Made by a program: the position numbers and the translations under genes. A DNA stretch of 64,000 nucleotides from an uncultured Cedecea sp. (GTDB lineage Bacteria; Pseudomonadota; Gammaproteobacteria; Enterobacterales; Enterobacteriaceae). The DNA lies in assembly GCF_947498825.1 (NCBI RefSeq), contig NZ_CANMLV010000007.1, forward strand, positions 1-64,000. The letters are read 5' to 3'. Numbering within the stretch: the first letter of the stretch is position 1; the number at the start of each line of letters is the position of its first letter. Positions 16,643-26,965 of the stretch are shown here, one piece after another. The notes beneath the pieces are model-generated. The model saw only the letters and a list, made by a program, of their open reading frames with translations, ran no database searches and was not told the DNA's origin.

Positions 16643-17719
16643 TTATTTCAGGCGGGAAACCTGGCGGGCCAGGCGAGTAAGCTCTTCAGCCAGGTGCTGA
16701 GCCGATACGGCGTTTGCTTGTGGTTTACTTGTGGTTTTACGTTCAATCAGCGTGACAGGCAATAATTCGGATACCGTCTCTTCACCTGCGATAAGCGCCA
16801 ACAGGCGTTCCACACTCACCTTGCCCAGTCTTTTGAAGTCCTGCTTGATAGTGGTCAGTGGTGGGGTGAAGCAGGCGCTGTCTTCGGTATCATCATAACC
16901 GACCACTGAGATGGCTCCCGGGACGGGTAAACCGAACTCGGAGAGTGCGCGTAATGCGCCTAACGCCATCTGATCGTTGGCGACCAGTATCGCAGAAGGA
17001 ATCGTGCCTTCATTCAGCAGTTGTGTGACATGCTGGTAACCGGAAAGAGAGCTCCAGTCACCGTGCATCACGGCCATTGGTGCAAGCTGGTGAGCGGCAA
17101 GCCCGGCATTCCAGCCTTCAAAACGCAGACGCGCAGAAATGGAACTGAGCGGACCCGCAAGCAGGGCTATCTTTTGATGTCCCAGTTCAACCAGATGTTC
17201 AACACCGAGCTTAGCCCCTTGTTGGGGATCGAAAATAATATGGTGCATTTCGGAGTCGGGTGAGGCGTCAAGAAACAGTACCGGAATAGAACCGCAAAGC
17301 TGGACAATTTCCTGACTCTGTTCATCTTCCATGGGAATATTGACCAGAATGCCATCGACACGCTGGGAGAGTAACTGACTGACGGCCGCTTTTGTTGCTT
17401 CAATCCCTGACTGTTCGGTCATGGATATCACGACATTAAACTGCAGTTCACCGGCGCGTGACTTAGCCGCAGCAACAATTTGTGACGGAGCATGCAGCGC
17501 CAGGTTACTGGTGGCAAAGCCCAGTGTGTGGGTCAGTTTTCCGGCCAGCTGCTGCGCCATGCGATTGGGAATATAGTTCAGTGCGTTCATCGCCGCTTCA
17601 ACTCTGAGGCGGGTTTTCTCTGAAACATGTGCTGCCTGGTTGATAACCCGGGAGACTGTCTGATAGGAAACTTGGGCGTGTTCAGCGACATCATAAAGGG
17701 TTGCAGACTTCGGTTTCAT
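16643..17719 (-). CDS. lacI: Lac repressor LacI
   Basis: 358 residues with an N-terminal helix-turn-helix (TLYDVAEHAQVSYQTVSRVINQ) keeping the YQ and R operator-reading residues of E. coli LacI. Then the hinge (NRMAQQLAGK), a periplasmic-binding-protein-like inducer domain (HAPSQIVAA, VVGYDDTEDS) and a C-terminal leucine-rich tetramerisation tail (LTRLARQVSRLK). It should bind the lacZ operator and the two lac-like sites before the alpha-galactosidase gene. It lies just upstream of lacZ on the same strand, as in E. coli, with its stop 35 bp before the CRP site. Confidence 0.96.
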   Translation of the reverse strand: MKPKSATLYDVAEHAQVSYQTVSRVINQAAHVSEKTRLRVEAAMNALNYIPNRMAQQLAGKLTHTLGFATSNLALHAPSQIVAAAKSRAGELQFNVVISMTEQSGIEATKAAVSQLLSQRVDGILVNIPMEDEQSQEIVQLCGSIPVLFLDASPDSEMHHIIFDPQQGAKLGVEHLVELGHQKIALLAGPLSSISARLRFEGWNAGLAAHQLAPMAVMHGDWSSLSGYQHVTQLLNEGTIPSAILVANDQMALGALRALSEFGLPVPGAISVVGYDDTEDSACFTPPLTTIKQDFKRLGKVSVERLLALIAGEETVSELLPVTLIERKTTSKPQANAVSAQHLAEELTRLARQVSRLK

Positions 17720-18148
17720 GCCGGGGATCCTTGTCAGTTTTCGAGCGAGTGAAGGTTCTCAGCCCCTGTAAATTACGTGAAATATCATAGCATTTTTCCA
17801 GGACAGTGCACAGCAGGCCAATATACAACGATCTTTAAATCAATACTGTGTTATCCCTCTGAATTAAGCCGTGTTATCTGAATGATTGTCGTTGGATTAA
17901 AGCAAGATTAACGGCTGTTTTTGGAAGACGCGGGGCCGAAAAGAATGAACCAGAACGTCAGCGAGCCTGGTGATGAGATCTTGCCATTGTCATTCCGCAC
18001 CAATCAAAATCACGCTGAATCGAGCAATTAATACATCAATAACTTGCACAAATTGACAGTGCATATCATAATCCACACATTGTCTGCTGGTGTTATCTTC
18101 GGCTGGATAAAGTTCACGATCTGTCTGTCACGTAAATGGAGCAAAAAC
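17720..18148. other. Intergenic gap without clear gene
   Basis: This stretch holds the lacI promoter region and the leader of the next small gene. I see no convincing gene, RNA, repeat or terminator in it. Confidence 0.4.
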
Positions 18149-18538
18149 ATGCATGAGTTATCACAAACTGAGCTGGATACACTGATGGGTGAGCTTGAAG
18201 AGAAAACCATTGGCTGGTTTCTGAGATGTCAACATCTCCCGGTCAATCAGCAGCTATGGCAATATTTTCTGGTATCAAAGAAAGGGCGGTTTGAGGAGAT
18301 TTATACGCGTTTAATCGTCCGTCAGTGGGATCATAAGACCGTCCATTTGATATCTTCATTGCCGGCATTATCGAATCGACTGACACCCAAAATAGCTAAA
18401 ATCGTCTCCGTATCCAGATTCAAAATGCAGCTACTAATAAATATGATTATTTACTGGTTAATACTTTATTACTCAGGAAAATCAAAGGAAATCCCAAGTG
18501 ATAATGAAGGCCAGAAGCTTATTGGCGAAATGTTATAA
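18149..18538 (+). CDS. Hypothetical protein, 129 residues
   Basis: The open frame extends upstream to a TTG at 18044, but GGAG at eight bases before the ATG at 18149 suggests a start at MHELSQTELDTLMGE. The N-terminal half is acidic and helical; there is a hydrophobic segment near the C-terminus (LLINMIIYWLILYYSG) that could be one membrane helix. I recognise no family. It stands between lacI and rcnR with no obvious partner. A real gene is likely but not certain. Confidence 0.5.
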   Translation: MHELSQTELDTLMGELEEKTIGWFLRCQHLPVNQQLWQYFLVSKKGRFEEIYTRLIVRQWDHKTVHLISSLPALSNRLTPKIAKIVSVSRFKMQLLINMIIYWLILYYSGKSKEIPSDNEGQKLIGEML

Positions 18539-18688
18539 ACCGCGAATAAACAAGAGACACAAGGGGCGTTGTCATCCCTGGATGACTGATTTTTTAATCG
18601 GTTTTTTATTGCATGCACAACCCGTTATTCTGCGGGTATTTCTGGAAAAGGTGAGGAAAAATAAGGCAATAAAAGAAAATAAATCGCA

Positions 18689-18961
18689 TTACTTTATATA
18701 AGAATCCAGCACCTTCAACACCACCTCAAGGTCTTCTTCACGCTTCTGTTCATCATTTTCATGAACAACGTGTTCTGCAAGATGTCCTTTGATGACTTCC
18801 CGCATTAACCCGTTTACCGCACCACGGATCGCCGCAATTTGTTGCAGGACGGCTGCGCATTCATGGGGTTCATCAAGCATTTTTTTAAGCCCGGCAACCT
18901 GGCCCTGGATCTTATTGGTGCGCGCGATAATTTTTTTCTTATCCCGGACGGTATGTGACAT
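18689..18961 (-). CDS. rcnR: Nickel/cobalt-responsive repressor RcnR
   Basis: A 90-residue, all-helical CsoR/RcnR-family repressor. All four nickel/cobalt ligands known for E. coli RcnR are in place: His3, Cys35, His60 and His64. Metal binding releases it from DNA and derepresses rcnA. It is divergent from rcnA, and two exact RcnR-type operators lie between them, so it likely controls both genes. Confidence 0.95.
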   Translation of the reverse strand: MSHTVRDKKKIIARTNKIQGQVAGLKKMLDEPHECAAVLQQIAAIRGAVNGLMREVIKGHLAEHVVHENDEQKREEDLEVVLKVLDSYIK

Positions 18962-19011
18962 TTATAAACCTCACAGTCTTAGATGTTTTTTGAATGATAG
19001 CATCCAAGATC

Positions 19012-19046
19012 TACTGGGGGGTAGTATATTGTACTGGGGGGGAGTA
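19012..19046. promoter_or_regulatory. Two RcnR operators
   Basis: Two copies of the pattern TACT-G6-N-AGTA lie at 19012-19026 and 19032-19046, five bases apart, between the divergent rcnR and rcnA. This is the established A-form-DNA recognition site of RcnR. Confidence 0.92.
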
Positions 19047-19082
19047 GAATTAAGCCCTCACATTTAAATAAGAACTATTATC

Positions 19083-20189
19083 ATGAACGAGTTTGCGACG
19101 CTGTTGCAGCAAGGAAATGCCTGGTTTTTCATCCCGAGTGCCATCTTACTCGGTGCGCTTCATGGGCTGGAGCCGGGACATTCAAAAACCATGATGGCGG
19201 CTTTTATTATTGCTATCAGAGGAACCGTACGACAGGCGGTGATGCTGGGGCTGGCGGCGACGTTGTCACACACCGCTATCGTCTGGCTCATTGCTTTTGG
19301 CGGTATGTATATCAGTAATAAATTCACCGCTGAGTCAACTGAACCCTGGCTACAGTTGATTTCTGCCATCATTATTCTGGCAACCGCATTCTGGATGTTC
19401 TGGCAAACCTGGCGCGGTGAGAAAAACTGGCTTGAGTCGATGCATGCAGAAGAACATCACCATCATCATGATGAATCTCGTCTGATTGATACCGGGCACG
19501 GTCAGGTTGAGTTATCCATTTTCGAAGAAGGAGAGGCCCCACACTGGCGGCTACGCAGCGTGCGGGGGAAAAAGTGGGCTGCGGGTGATGTGTCCCTGGT
19601 GACGATCCGGGAGGGCTCGGATTTTTCACAGCGCTTTGAATTCGTTGATAAAGGGACGTATTTAGAATCCATGTTAGCGATCCCTGAACCTCATGATTTT
19701 ACCGTGCGCCTCTCATTAGGTCATCACGGCCATGCCCATGAGTATGCACTCTCGTTTCATGAACATGACCACGTCTCCCTGGAAGGGCTGGATATCCATT
19801 CGAAGGAATATCAGGATGCGCACGAACGGGCCCATGCCGATGATATCAAGCGCCGTTTTACCGATAAAAAAGTGACCAACGGCCAGATCCTGTTATTCGG
19901 CCTGACTGGAGGGTTAATACCTTGCCCGGCGGCGATTACTGTCCTGCTTATTTGTATTCAGCTTAAGGCCTTAACCTTGGGGGCAACGCTGGTAGTCTGT
20001 TTCAGTATCGGACTGGCTCTGACCTTGGTTGCCGTCGGCGTCGGTGCAGCAATAAGCGTGCGTCAGGTTGCAAAACGCTGGGACGGCTTTAACAAAATAG
20101 CCAAAAGAGCACCTTACTTTTCCAGCGCGCTTATCGCCTGCGTGGGAATTTATATGGGAATACATGGCTATCTGGGGCTCACCGGCTGA
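19083..20189 (+). CDS. rcnA: Nickel/cobalt efflux protein RcnA, enlarged form
   Basis: A 368-residue inner-membrane exporter of Ni and Co. Two membrane blocks are separated by a large soluble loop: the N-terminal block has HGLEPGHSKTMMAAF, the C-terminal block has LFGLTGGLIPCPAAITVLL and ends close to the E. coli protein. The loop starts with AEEHHHHHDES and goes on through about 100 residues with repeated His (GHHGHAHEY, FHEHDHVS) before HERAHADDIKRRF. E. coli RcnA is about 274 residues, so the loop is much larger here, perhaps a metal-sensing or metal-buffering domain. It is preceded by two RcnR sites. Confidence 0.93.
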   Translation: MNEFATLLQQGNAWFFIPSAILLGALHGLEPGHSKTMMAAFIIAIRGTVRQAVMLGLAATLSHTAIVWLIAFGGMYISNKFTAESTEPWLQLISAIIILATAFWMFWQTWRGEKNWLESMHAEEHHHHHDESRLIDTGHGQVELSIFEEGEAPHWRLRSVRGKKWAAGDVSLVTIREGSDFSQRFEFVDKGTYLESMLAIPEPHDFTVRLSLGHHGHAHEYALSFHEHDHVSLEGLDIHSKEYQDAHERAHADDIKRRFTDKKVTNGQILLFGLTGGLIPCPAAITVLLICIQLKALTLGATLVVCFSIGLALTLVAVGVGAAISVRQVAKRWDGFNKIAKRAPYFSSALIACVGIYMGIHGYLGLTG

Positions 20190-20433
20190 TAACAGATGTT
20201 TAGCGATTAAAGCCTGTATTTAATTCATTCGTGTGTAATAACATTATCTCAACCACCGATTCAGTCGCTGTTATCCTGTTTAAAGTGGATAAACATGCTC
20301 AAAAGATACCGTCCGGGACCGCTAGCCTCAAAGAGGTAAAACATCAGAGTGCCGATGCGGTATTTTATCCCGGTAGTCAGCCAAACCGAGTGACAAAAGC
20401 GTTCTTATACACATAAGTTTGAGAGGAAAAAAG

Positions 20434-21471
20434 ATGAGCCATGTTTTAAAAAACAATCCAGCCTGGACTCTGGCATCTCGCCCGTCAGGTGAGCCTGATG
20501 AGCATACCTTTGCACTGACTCAACAAGACGTTCCGGTACCGGGAAAATCACAGATGTTGCTTCGCACGGTTTATCTTTCCCTTGATCCCTATATGCGCGG
20601 ACGGCTGGCGGGTGGTAAATCCTATGCGCCACCGGTGGCTATTGGTGAGGTGATGGTTGGCGGGACCGTCTCTCAGGTAGAACAGTCTAATATTGAAGGT
20701 TTTGCGCCGGGAGACTGGGTGCTGAGTCAGGGTGGGTGGCAAACCTATTCTGTTTCTGGCAGTGAAGGGGTTATTAAACTGGCTCCCGATTTTGCACATC
20801 CATCCTATGCTCTGGGTATTCTGGGGATGCCCGGTTTCACGGCTTATATGGGACTTGCAGAAATTGGTAAGCCTCGTCCGGGAGAAACGCTGGTGGTTGC
20901 GGCGGCAACAGGTCCGGTCGGCGCCACTGTGGGTCAGCTCGGGAAACTCTGGGGTTGTAAGGTAGTAGGTGTTGCGGGTGGAGAAGAAAAATGTCGCTAT
21001 GCGAAAGAGACGCTAGGATTTGATGAATGTCTTGATCATCGCGCCGCGGATTTTGAGCAACAGTTGGCGGTGGCCTGCCCGAACGGTATTGATGTCTATT
21101 TTGAAAACGTGGGTGGTAAAGTCTTTGATGCCGTATTCCCGCAGTTGAATACCGGTGCACGAGTTCCCTTATGTGGTCTGATTGCCAGCTATAATGCAAC
21201 CCGTTTGCCTGAAGGACCGGACAGAACGTCATATATTATGATGGAGATGATTAAGCGTCGTATTCAGATGCGTGGTTTTATTATTTTTGACGATTTTAGC
21301 GACAGATTCGGTGAATTTTTTGAAAAAATGAGTGTTCTGGTGGCAGAAGGAAAAATTCACTATAAAGAGCAAGTTGTGGAAGGGCTGGAGAATGCACCGG
21401 CGGCATTAAATCAAGTTTTGCGTGGGGAAAATTTTGGCAAAATGGTGATTAAGGTGAGTTCACCTGCGTAA
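20434..21471 (+). CDS. curA: NADP-dependent oxidoreductase CurA-like
   Basis: 345 residues, matching the length of E. coli CurA (NADPH-dependent curcumin/dihydrocurcumin reductase) of the zinc-free medium-chain dehydrogenase/leukotriene B4 dehydrogenase family. It reduces double bonds of enones. The nucleotide-binding stretch ATGPVGATVGQLGK and YFENVGGKVFDAV are typical. The frame opens at a TTG at 20419, but GAGAGGA before the ATG at 20434 fixes the start. It is a single gene closed by a hairpin. Confidence 0.9.
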   Translation: MSHVLKNNPAWTLASRPSGEPDEHTFALTQQDVPVPGKSQMLLRTVYLSLDPYMRGRLAGGKSYAPPVAIGEVMVGGTVSQVEQSNIEGFAPGDWVLSQGGWQTYSVSGSEGVIKLAPDFAHPSYALGILGMPGFTAYMGLAEIGKPRPGETLVVAAATGPVGATVGQLGKLWGCKVVGVAGGEEKCRYAKETLGFDECLDHRAADFEQQLAVACPNGIDVYFENVGGKVFDAVFPQLNTGARVPLCGLIASYNATRLPEGPDRTSYIMMEMIKRRIQMRGFIIFDDFSDRFGEFFEKMSVLVAEGKIHYKEQVVEGLENAPAALNQVLRGENFGKMVIKVSSPA

Positions 21472-21481
21472 TATTTAATGG

Positions 21482-21515
21482 AAAACGACTTCAGAGAAGA
21501 GTCTGATGTCGTTTT
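21482..21515. terminator. Terminator between curA and MetE-like gene
   Basis: The hairpin AAAACGAC-TTCAGA / TCTGA-TGTCGTTTT has T-runs on either side and lies between the convergent curA and MetE-like genes, so it probably serves both. Confidence 0.75.
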
Positions 21516-21529
21516 CGACAGCGCAAGTA

Positions 21530-22699
21530 CTATGCCTTCCAGACTTCAGCGACTATTTGTTGAACCAGTTCAATTTTAGCCCACTGCTGCTCTTCCGTTA
21601 ATGCATTGCCTTCTTCGGTTGAAGCAAAACCGCACTGCGTACTCAGGCAAAGTCGTTCAAGGGGTACATATTGTGCGGCTTCACGAATACGGGCTATCAC
21701 TGTTGTCTTATCTTCCAGCTGGCCAAATTTTGACGAGATAAGCCCCAGCACAACCTGTTTATTTCCGCTCACTGCGGCAAGAGGAGAGAAATCTCCGGCC
21801 CGATCAGTATCAAATTCGAGATAATAGGCGGCGACATTTTCGCGACCAAACAAGGCATCAGCTACCGGAGCATAACCGCCACTTGCCGCCCAGGTAGAGC
21901 GATAGTTACCCCGGCAAACGTGGGTCGTCAGCACTAAATCCTCAGGAGCACCTTCAACTGCACCATTATTCACATTGAGCAGGAGTTCAGCGAGGGAACC
22001 AAGATCACTGCTGACGACCGTATGAGTTGAAGGATGACAGTCACAATCCTGAGAAGAGATAGCCACACCAGCATTATTATACCGGGCATCCACCATCATT
22101 CCCCAGGTACAGTCATCAAGTTGTAAATTACGACATCCTGCGGCATAAAGCGCTTTGATAAACTGCTGATAGGCTTTGACAATATCAGCGACCAGCTCTG
22201 CCTGATCGGGATAAATGCTCTCTGTAGCCTGTTTATTCTCAGGACGATGTAATTCTTTTAAAAATTGTGCCGGAGCGGGAATAGTCAGACGTGGCAGAGT
22301 GTTGGCATCAGCGAAAGGCAGAATAAATTTAAAATGTTCAATAAAAGGGTGATTTTCACCGCTGATTTTTCCTGTCAGACGCGCCGTTTCCGGACGCGTT
22401 TCAATACCGTCAAATACATACCCCTGTGAAAGACTGGCTTTCTCTACACCATTCAATCCCCACATGAAATCGAGATGCCACCAACTACGACGAAACTCAC
22501 CATCGGTTATCACTGGTAAACCCAGCGATTTTTGTTTAGTAATCAGTTCACGAATGGCACGATCTTCTACAGCAGTCAGAGCCACCAGGTCTATTTCTCC
22601 ATGGGTAAACTGGCGACGAGCCGTATGTAAATAGTCAGGGCGCAGGTAGCTGCCAACAACATCAGCACGGAACGGGGGGGTGTGGTGATTATCTTTCAC
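21530..22699 (-). CDS. MetE C-terminal-like (YxjG/YxjH) methyltransferase family protein
   Basis: About 389 residues resembling the cobalamin-independent methionine synthase catalytic domain and the stand-alone YxjG/YxjH proteins. Zinc-site residues are visible: the His and Cys of THVCRGN and the Cys of STQCGFAS, with ADVVGSYLRP near the N-terminus. The frame runs to 22756 without an early internal Met; a GTG at 22699 preceded by GAGAG gives a start MKDNHHTPPFRADVVG like that of relatives. Methyl transfer to homocysteine from a small methyl donor is the likely reaction, but donor identity is open. Confidence 0.75.
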   Translation of the reverse strand: MKDNHHTPPFRADVVGSYLRPDYLHTARRQFTHGEIDLVALTAVEDRAIRELITKQKSLGLPVITDGEFRRSWWHLDFMWGLNGVEKASLSQGYVFDGIETRPETARLTGKISGENHPFIEHFKFILPFADANTLPRLTIPAPAQFLKELHRPENKQATESIYPDQAELVADIVKAYQQFIKALYAAGCRNLQLDDCTWGMMVDARYNNAGVAISSQDCDCHPSTHTVVSSDLGSLAELLLNVNNGAVEGAPEDLVLTTHVCRGNYRSTWAASGGYAPVADALFGRENVAAYYLEFDTDRAGDFSPLAAVSGNKQVVLGLISSKFGQLEDKTTVIARIREAAQYVPLERLCLSTQCGFASTEEGNALTEEQQWAKIELVQQIVAEVWKA

Positions 22700-23064
22700 T
22701 TTGTTTCTCTCAGAATCATTTGAATTATCTGAAGATTCTATACCTGAACAGGTCAAACAGATGGTGAAATATCGTCATGACAAATTAGAAAAATTCATGT
22801 TGTTATCATCTGTTTATTGCCTGAGAGTTTTATTCATAAAAATGTTAAGTCGCCGTGATTTTTAGGGAAAGACAATAAGTTACCCTACGTCATTAAAATG
22901 TCATCAAATTGTCATATTTGTCACCGATGATATTTTTCTGGTAACACATGCCGTTTCAGAACAAGCAGACTCATTGCTGATGGTCATTTTTTTCCTGACT
23001 AACGGATATTATTTGTCAGGGTATAAACAATATGTTGGGTTTAAAAATTTGCTAAGGAGTTAGA
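22700..23064. other. Divergent promoter region of MetE-like gene and uppP2
   Basis: An AT-rich intergenic stretch carrying the promoters of two divergent genes. A short hairpin, TAGGG...CCCTA, lies near 22862-22887. I see no MetJ box or known riboswitch. Confidence 0.35.
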
Positions 23065-23895
23065 GTGCTGGATCTTATTTATTTAAAAGCAGCCCTGATG
23101 GGAATCGTTGAGGGGCTGACAGAGTTCCTGCCTATTTCCTCAACCGGTCACCTTATTTTAGTTGGCGGACTGATTGATTTCACCGGTGAAAAAGAGAAAG
23201 TCTTCGGTATTGCTATTCAAACCGGCGCGATGCTGGCGGTGATATGGCAATATCGAGTGAAACTCATTCATACCATTGTCGGCATGTTTTCCGACCCGGT
23301 TGCTCAACGATTTATCAGAAATATACTGATTGCCTTTATACCCGCTGTGGTGCTTGGACTGGCTTTTGGTAGCATGATTAAAGCTCATTTATTCAGTGCG
23401 GTACCCGTGGCTCTGGCCTTTATTATCGGTGGTTTTATTATTCTTATTGTCGAAAAACGAGGCGAAACCCAGGGGCATGTCAGGGTCAGTCATGTGGATG
23501 ATATGACGGCGAAGGACGCACTTTATTTAGGCCTGCTACAGTGTTTAGCCCTGATCCCGGGGACCAGCCGTTCTGGTTCAACTATTATCGGGGGAATGGC
23601 GATTGGGTTGTCTCGTAAATGTGCCACTGAGTTTAGTTTCTTCTTAGGTATCCCAACGCTGATTGGCGCGGGCGTCTATTCTATCTGGCAGGAACGTAAT
23701 CTTCTGCAAGCATCTGATACCCCACTATTTTTAGTTGGACTGGTGTTTGCCTTTGTGAGTGCACTGATTTGTATTCGCTGGTTAATTCACTATGTCTCAA
23801 GCAACAGTTTTAAACCTTTTGCCTGGTACCGTATTGCTTTCGGTATTATTGTTCTGCTGACTTCCTGGAGCGGTATTATTAACTGGACTGCCTAA
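23065..23895 (+). CDS. uppP: Undecaprenyl-diphosphatase (UppP/BacA), probably a second copy
   Basis: A 276-residue membrane enzyme that dephosphorylates undecaprenyl diphosphate to recycle the peptidoglycan lipid carrier; overproduction gives bacitracin resistance. Both signatures are present, [15 protein letters not shown] and [15 protein letters not shown]. It starts with GTG at 23065 behind AAGGAG. The sequence is clearly different from the usual enterobacterial UppP I remember (for example GTSRSGST instead of GFSRSGAT), so it is likely an extra paralogue (inference). A strong terminator follows. Confidence 0.85.
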   Translation: MLDLIYLKAALMGIVEGLTEFLPISSTGHLILVGGLIDFTGEKEKVFGIAIQTGAMLAVIWQYRVKLIHTIVGMFSDPVAQRFIRNILIAFIPAVVLGLAFGSMIKAHLFSAVPVALAFIIGGFIILIVEKRGETQGHVRVSHVDDMTAKDALYLGLLQCLALIPGTSRSGSTIIGGMAIGLSRKCATEFSFFLGIPTLIGAGVYSIWQERNLLQASDTPLFLVGLVFAFVSALICIRWLIHYVSSNSFKPFAWYRIAFGIIVLLTSWSGIINWTA

Positions 23896-23922
23896 AACTC
23901 AGCGTATCCGTTTATCACACAG

Positions 23923-23956
23923 AAGCCGACAGAGTAAATGAACTGTCGGCTTTTTT
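23923..23956 (+). terminator. uppP2 terminator
   Basis: A 10-bp stem AAGCCGACAG/CTGTCGGCTT followed by TTTTTT, 28 bp after the stop. Confidence 0.9.
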
Positions 23957-24092
23957 ATTTTATCTCTGTCTCCTTAAATTATGTCGAAAGACGGGAACGA
24001 CGCCGTCTTGATACTTTTTTTGTATGACGAAAATGACAATTCATCAATTGCCAGCGAGGTGAAACAATCAGATAACTTCAAAAGGAGACATA

Positions 24093-25091
<999 letters not shown>

Positions 25092-25110
25092 AATCAGCCA
25101 TTATAATAAA

Positions 25111-25133
25111 AACCGGGGATTGCCCGGTTCTTT
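25111..25133 (+). terminator. Terminator after aldo/keto reductase
   Basis: Stem AACCGGG/CCCGGTT with a T-rich tail (TTCTTTATC), 20 bp after the stop. Confidence 0.75.
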
Positions 25134-25167
25134 ATCTTTCTCATGATTCAAGACAGAAACCGGCAGG

Positions 25168-26118
25168 ATGGAATCTATGGCTACGACAGGGTACCTAATC
25201 AGTAACAATCTTCCCAGCGTTAAACAGCTTCAGTGCTTTCTTGCTGTGGCGCATGAGCTGAACTTTCGCAAAGCAGCCGAACGGCTCAGAATGACTCAGC
25301 CGCCACTAACGCGTCAGATCAAGAGCCTTGAAGCCATTCTGGATCTACAGTTATTCAGCCGCAGTACTCAAAATGTCAGCCTGACGCAAGCGGGGCACGC
25401 ACTGGTAATCCAGGCAGAGAATATTCTTCAGAAACTCAGTGAACTAAAAACAGCCTCACTATCATCAGAAAACCACCTCCGTATTGGCCTTACCCGGACG
25501 CTGAATTTTGAATTGATTGAACCCGTTAACAAACAGCTTAATGAGCTGAATGCTGGTGATGATGCAGATATGCCGAATTTGACCTCTGCACAACTACTTC
25601 AGAGCCTGTCCAAAAATACACTCGATCTCGTGCTTATCGGGGAAAAGGGGACCGGTCATGAAGATATCATCCAGTATCGTCGGGTCTGCCAGGAACCGTT
25701 GCTGATGGCTATGCCGGCTGTACATCCTGCAAGTCTTAAAGAGAAGGTATCGCTGGAAGAGGTCAGTGATTTACCGCTCTTTTGGTTTGCCAGAAGCGCT
25801 AATCCGTCATTCTATGACAAGTGTGAACGCTATTTTTATCAGCTCAAATTTCCGCTTAAAAGGGTTAAAGAGCCGGATGATTCACTCGCTATGCTTACCC
25901 ATATCGCGAAAGGAAAGGGATTTGCCCTGATGCCTCAATCAAAATGCACGTTCAATCAGGAAGGCCTGTGTTACAGAGAACTGACAAACCCTGAATCACA
26001 GAAGTTGAATATTGAAGTCTACGTTGCTACCCGGCTTAATGAAAAGCGCGAAGCTGTCCTGGCTGCTTTGAATATGTTATGCAATAACGATGTTGAAATA
26101 ACAGAGGAACAACGATGA
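25168..26118 (+). CDS. LysR-family transcriptional regulator
   Basis: About 316 residues. The N-terminal winged helix-turn-helix (LQCFLAVAHELNFRKAAERL, then MTQPPLTRQIKSLE) and a C-terminal effector domain (about 95-300) are typical. Two Met codons, 25168 and 25177, compete as start; the ribosome site is weak for both. Its stop overlaps the start of ydcF by four bases (ATGA), so the two are translationally coupled. The target is unknown, perhaps ydcF or the upstream aldo/keto reductase. Confidence 0.85.
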   Translation: MESMATTGYLISNNLPSVKQLQCFLAVAHELNFRKAAERLRMTQPPLTRQIKSLEAILDLQLFSRSTQNVSLTQAGHALVIQAENILQKLSELKTASLSSENHLRIGLTRTLNFELIEPVNKQLNELNAGDDADMPNLTSAQLLQSLSKNTLDLVLIGEKGTGHEDIIQYRRVCQEPLLMAMPAVHPASLKEKVSLEEVSDLPLFWFARSANPSFYDKCERYFYQLKFPLKRVKEPDDSLAMLTHIAKGKGFALMPQSKCTFNQEGLCYRELTNPESQKLNIEVYVATRLNEKREAVLAALNMLCNNDVEITEEQR

Positions 26119-26885
26119 TGTTGTCAGATGCCATTATTCGCGATCTTAATATTCTCGCGGACTGGTTGTCGGTCGATGATTTTTCTGAACAGGAAAGTAC
26201 CGACCATGATTTATTGATTCTGGCCGGACATGCCATTATCCCCACTATTTTAGGCGCATTATATCTTGCCAGCGAGGCGGATATTCCCGTGCTGTTAAGT
26301 GGCGGTATTGGGCACTCTACACCGTTGCTTAAAAAAGCAATGCAGGATTCTTTATTGATTAATTTCAAGGATATCAATGAGGAAAGTGAGGCTGAACTTC
26401 TGTCACTGATTGCTTCTCGGCTGTTTCATATTCCGGAGGAAAAAATCCTTATTGAAGACCGTTCAGCAAATTGTGGTCAGAATGCTGACTTCAGCCGTGA
26501 TTTACTTGCCCGCCGATCGTTTAACGTTAAAAGCGTTCTCCTGGTTCAGGATCCGCTGATGCAGAGAAGGACATATGAAACGTTCTCCTGTAGCTGGAAA
26601 CAGAAAAACAGAGATTGCCAGTTTACCAACTGGCCCGTTTTCAAACCCAAATTATTGAGGACAAGAGCAGGGGTAAAAATTACCGGTGCTCAGGTACCCG
26701 GTTTATGGGGCATTGAACGCTATATTTCGATGATTCTCGGTGAAATAAAGCGCTTATATGACGATGAGTCAGGCTATGGACCTGAAGGTGCAGGCTTTAT
26801 TGATCATGTTGATATACCAGCAAATGTTGCTGCGGCGTGGCGGCGGTTATTAGCCAATCCTGAATTAGTCAGAATCATCCGTTAA
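26115..26885 (+). CDS. ydcF: YdcF-like DUF218 protein
   Basis: A 256-residue protein of the YdcF/DUF218 group (nucleotide- or SAM-binding-like Rossmann fold, function unsettled). Motifs: LLILAGHAIIPT near 36, IPVLLSGGIGHST near 61, and IEDRSANCGQNADF, the DUF218 E..S.N/T signature. No signal peptide or membrane helix, unlike SanA-type relatives. It overlaps the LysR gene by four bases, an unusual pairing suggesting common control. Confidence 0.8.
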   Translation: MMLSDAIIRDLNILADWLSVDDFSEQESTDHDLLILAGHAIIPTILGALYLASEADIPVLLSGGIGHSTPLLKKAMQDSLLINFKDINEESEAELLSLIASRLFHIPEEKILIEDRSANCGQNADFSRDLLARRSFNVKSVLLVQDPLMQRRTYETFSCSWKQKNRDCQFTNWPVFKPKLLRTRAGVKITGAQVPGLWGIERYISMILGEIKRLYDDESGYGPEGAGFIDHVDIPANVAAAWRRLLANPELVRIIR

Positions 26886-26965
26886 GAGGGGGGAAATCGC
26901 CCTTACAGGTTATCGTGGATATGATATTATTAAGTCATGCTAATAACCCAAAAGGGAGAGCATCT

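Noticed and set aside
18498-18701. Open frame overlapping the end of the 129-residue protein and rcnR.
   Set aside because: No ribosome site, overlaps neighbours on both sides, and composition is not protein-like.
20231-20416. Small frame between rcnA and curA.
   Set aside because: No ribosome site and no family resemblance; it probably is intergenic.
22700-23064. SAM riboswitch or MetJ operator before the MetE-like gene.
   Set aside because: No AGACGTCT repeats and no recognisable riboswitch core.
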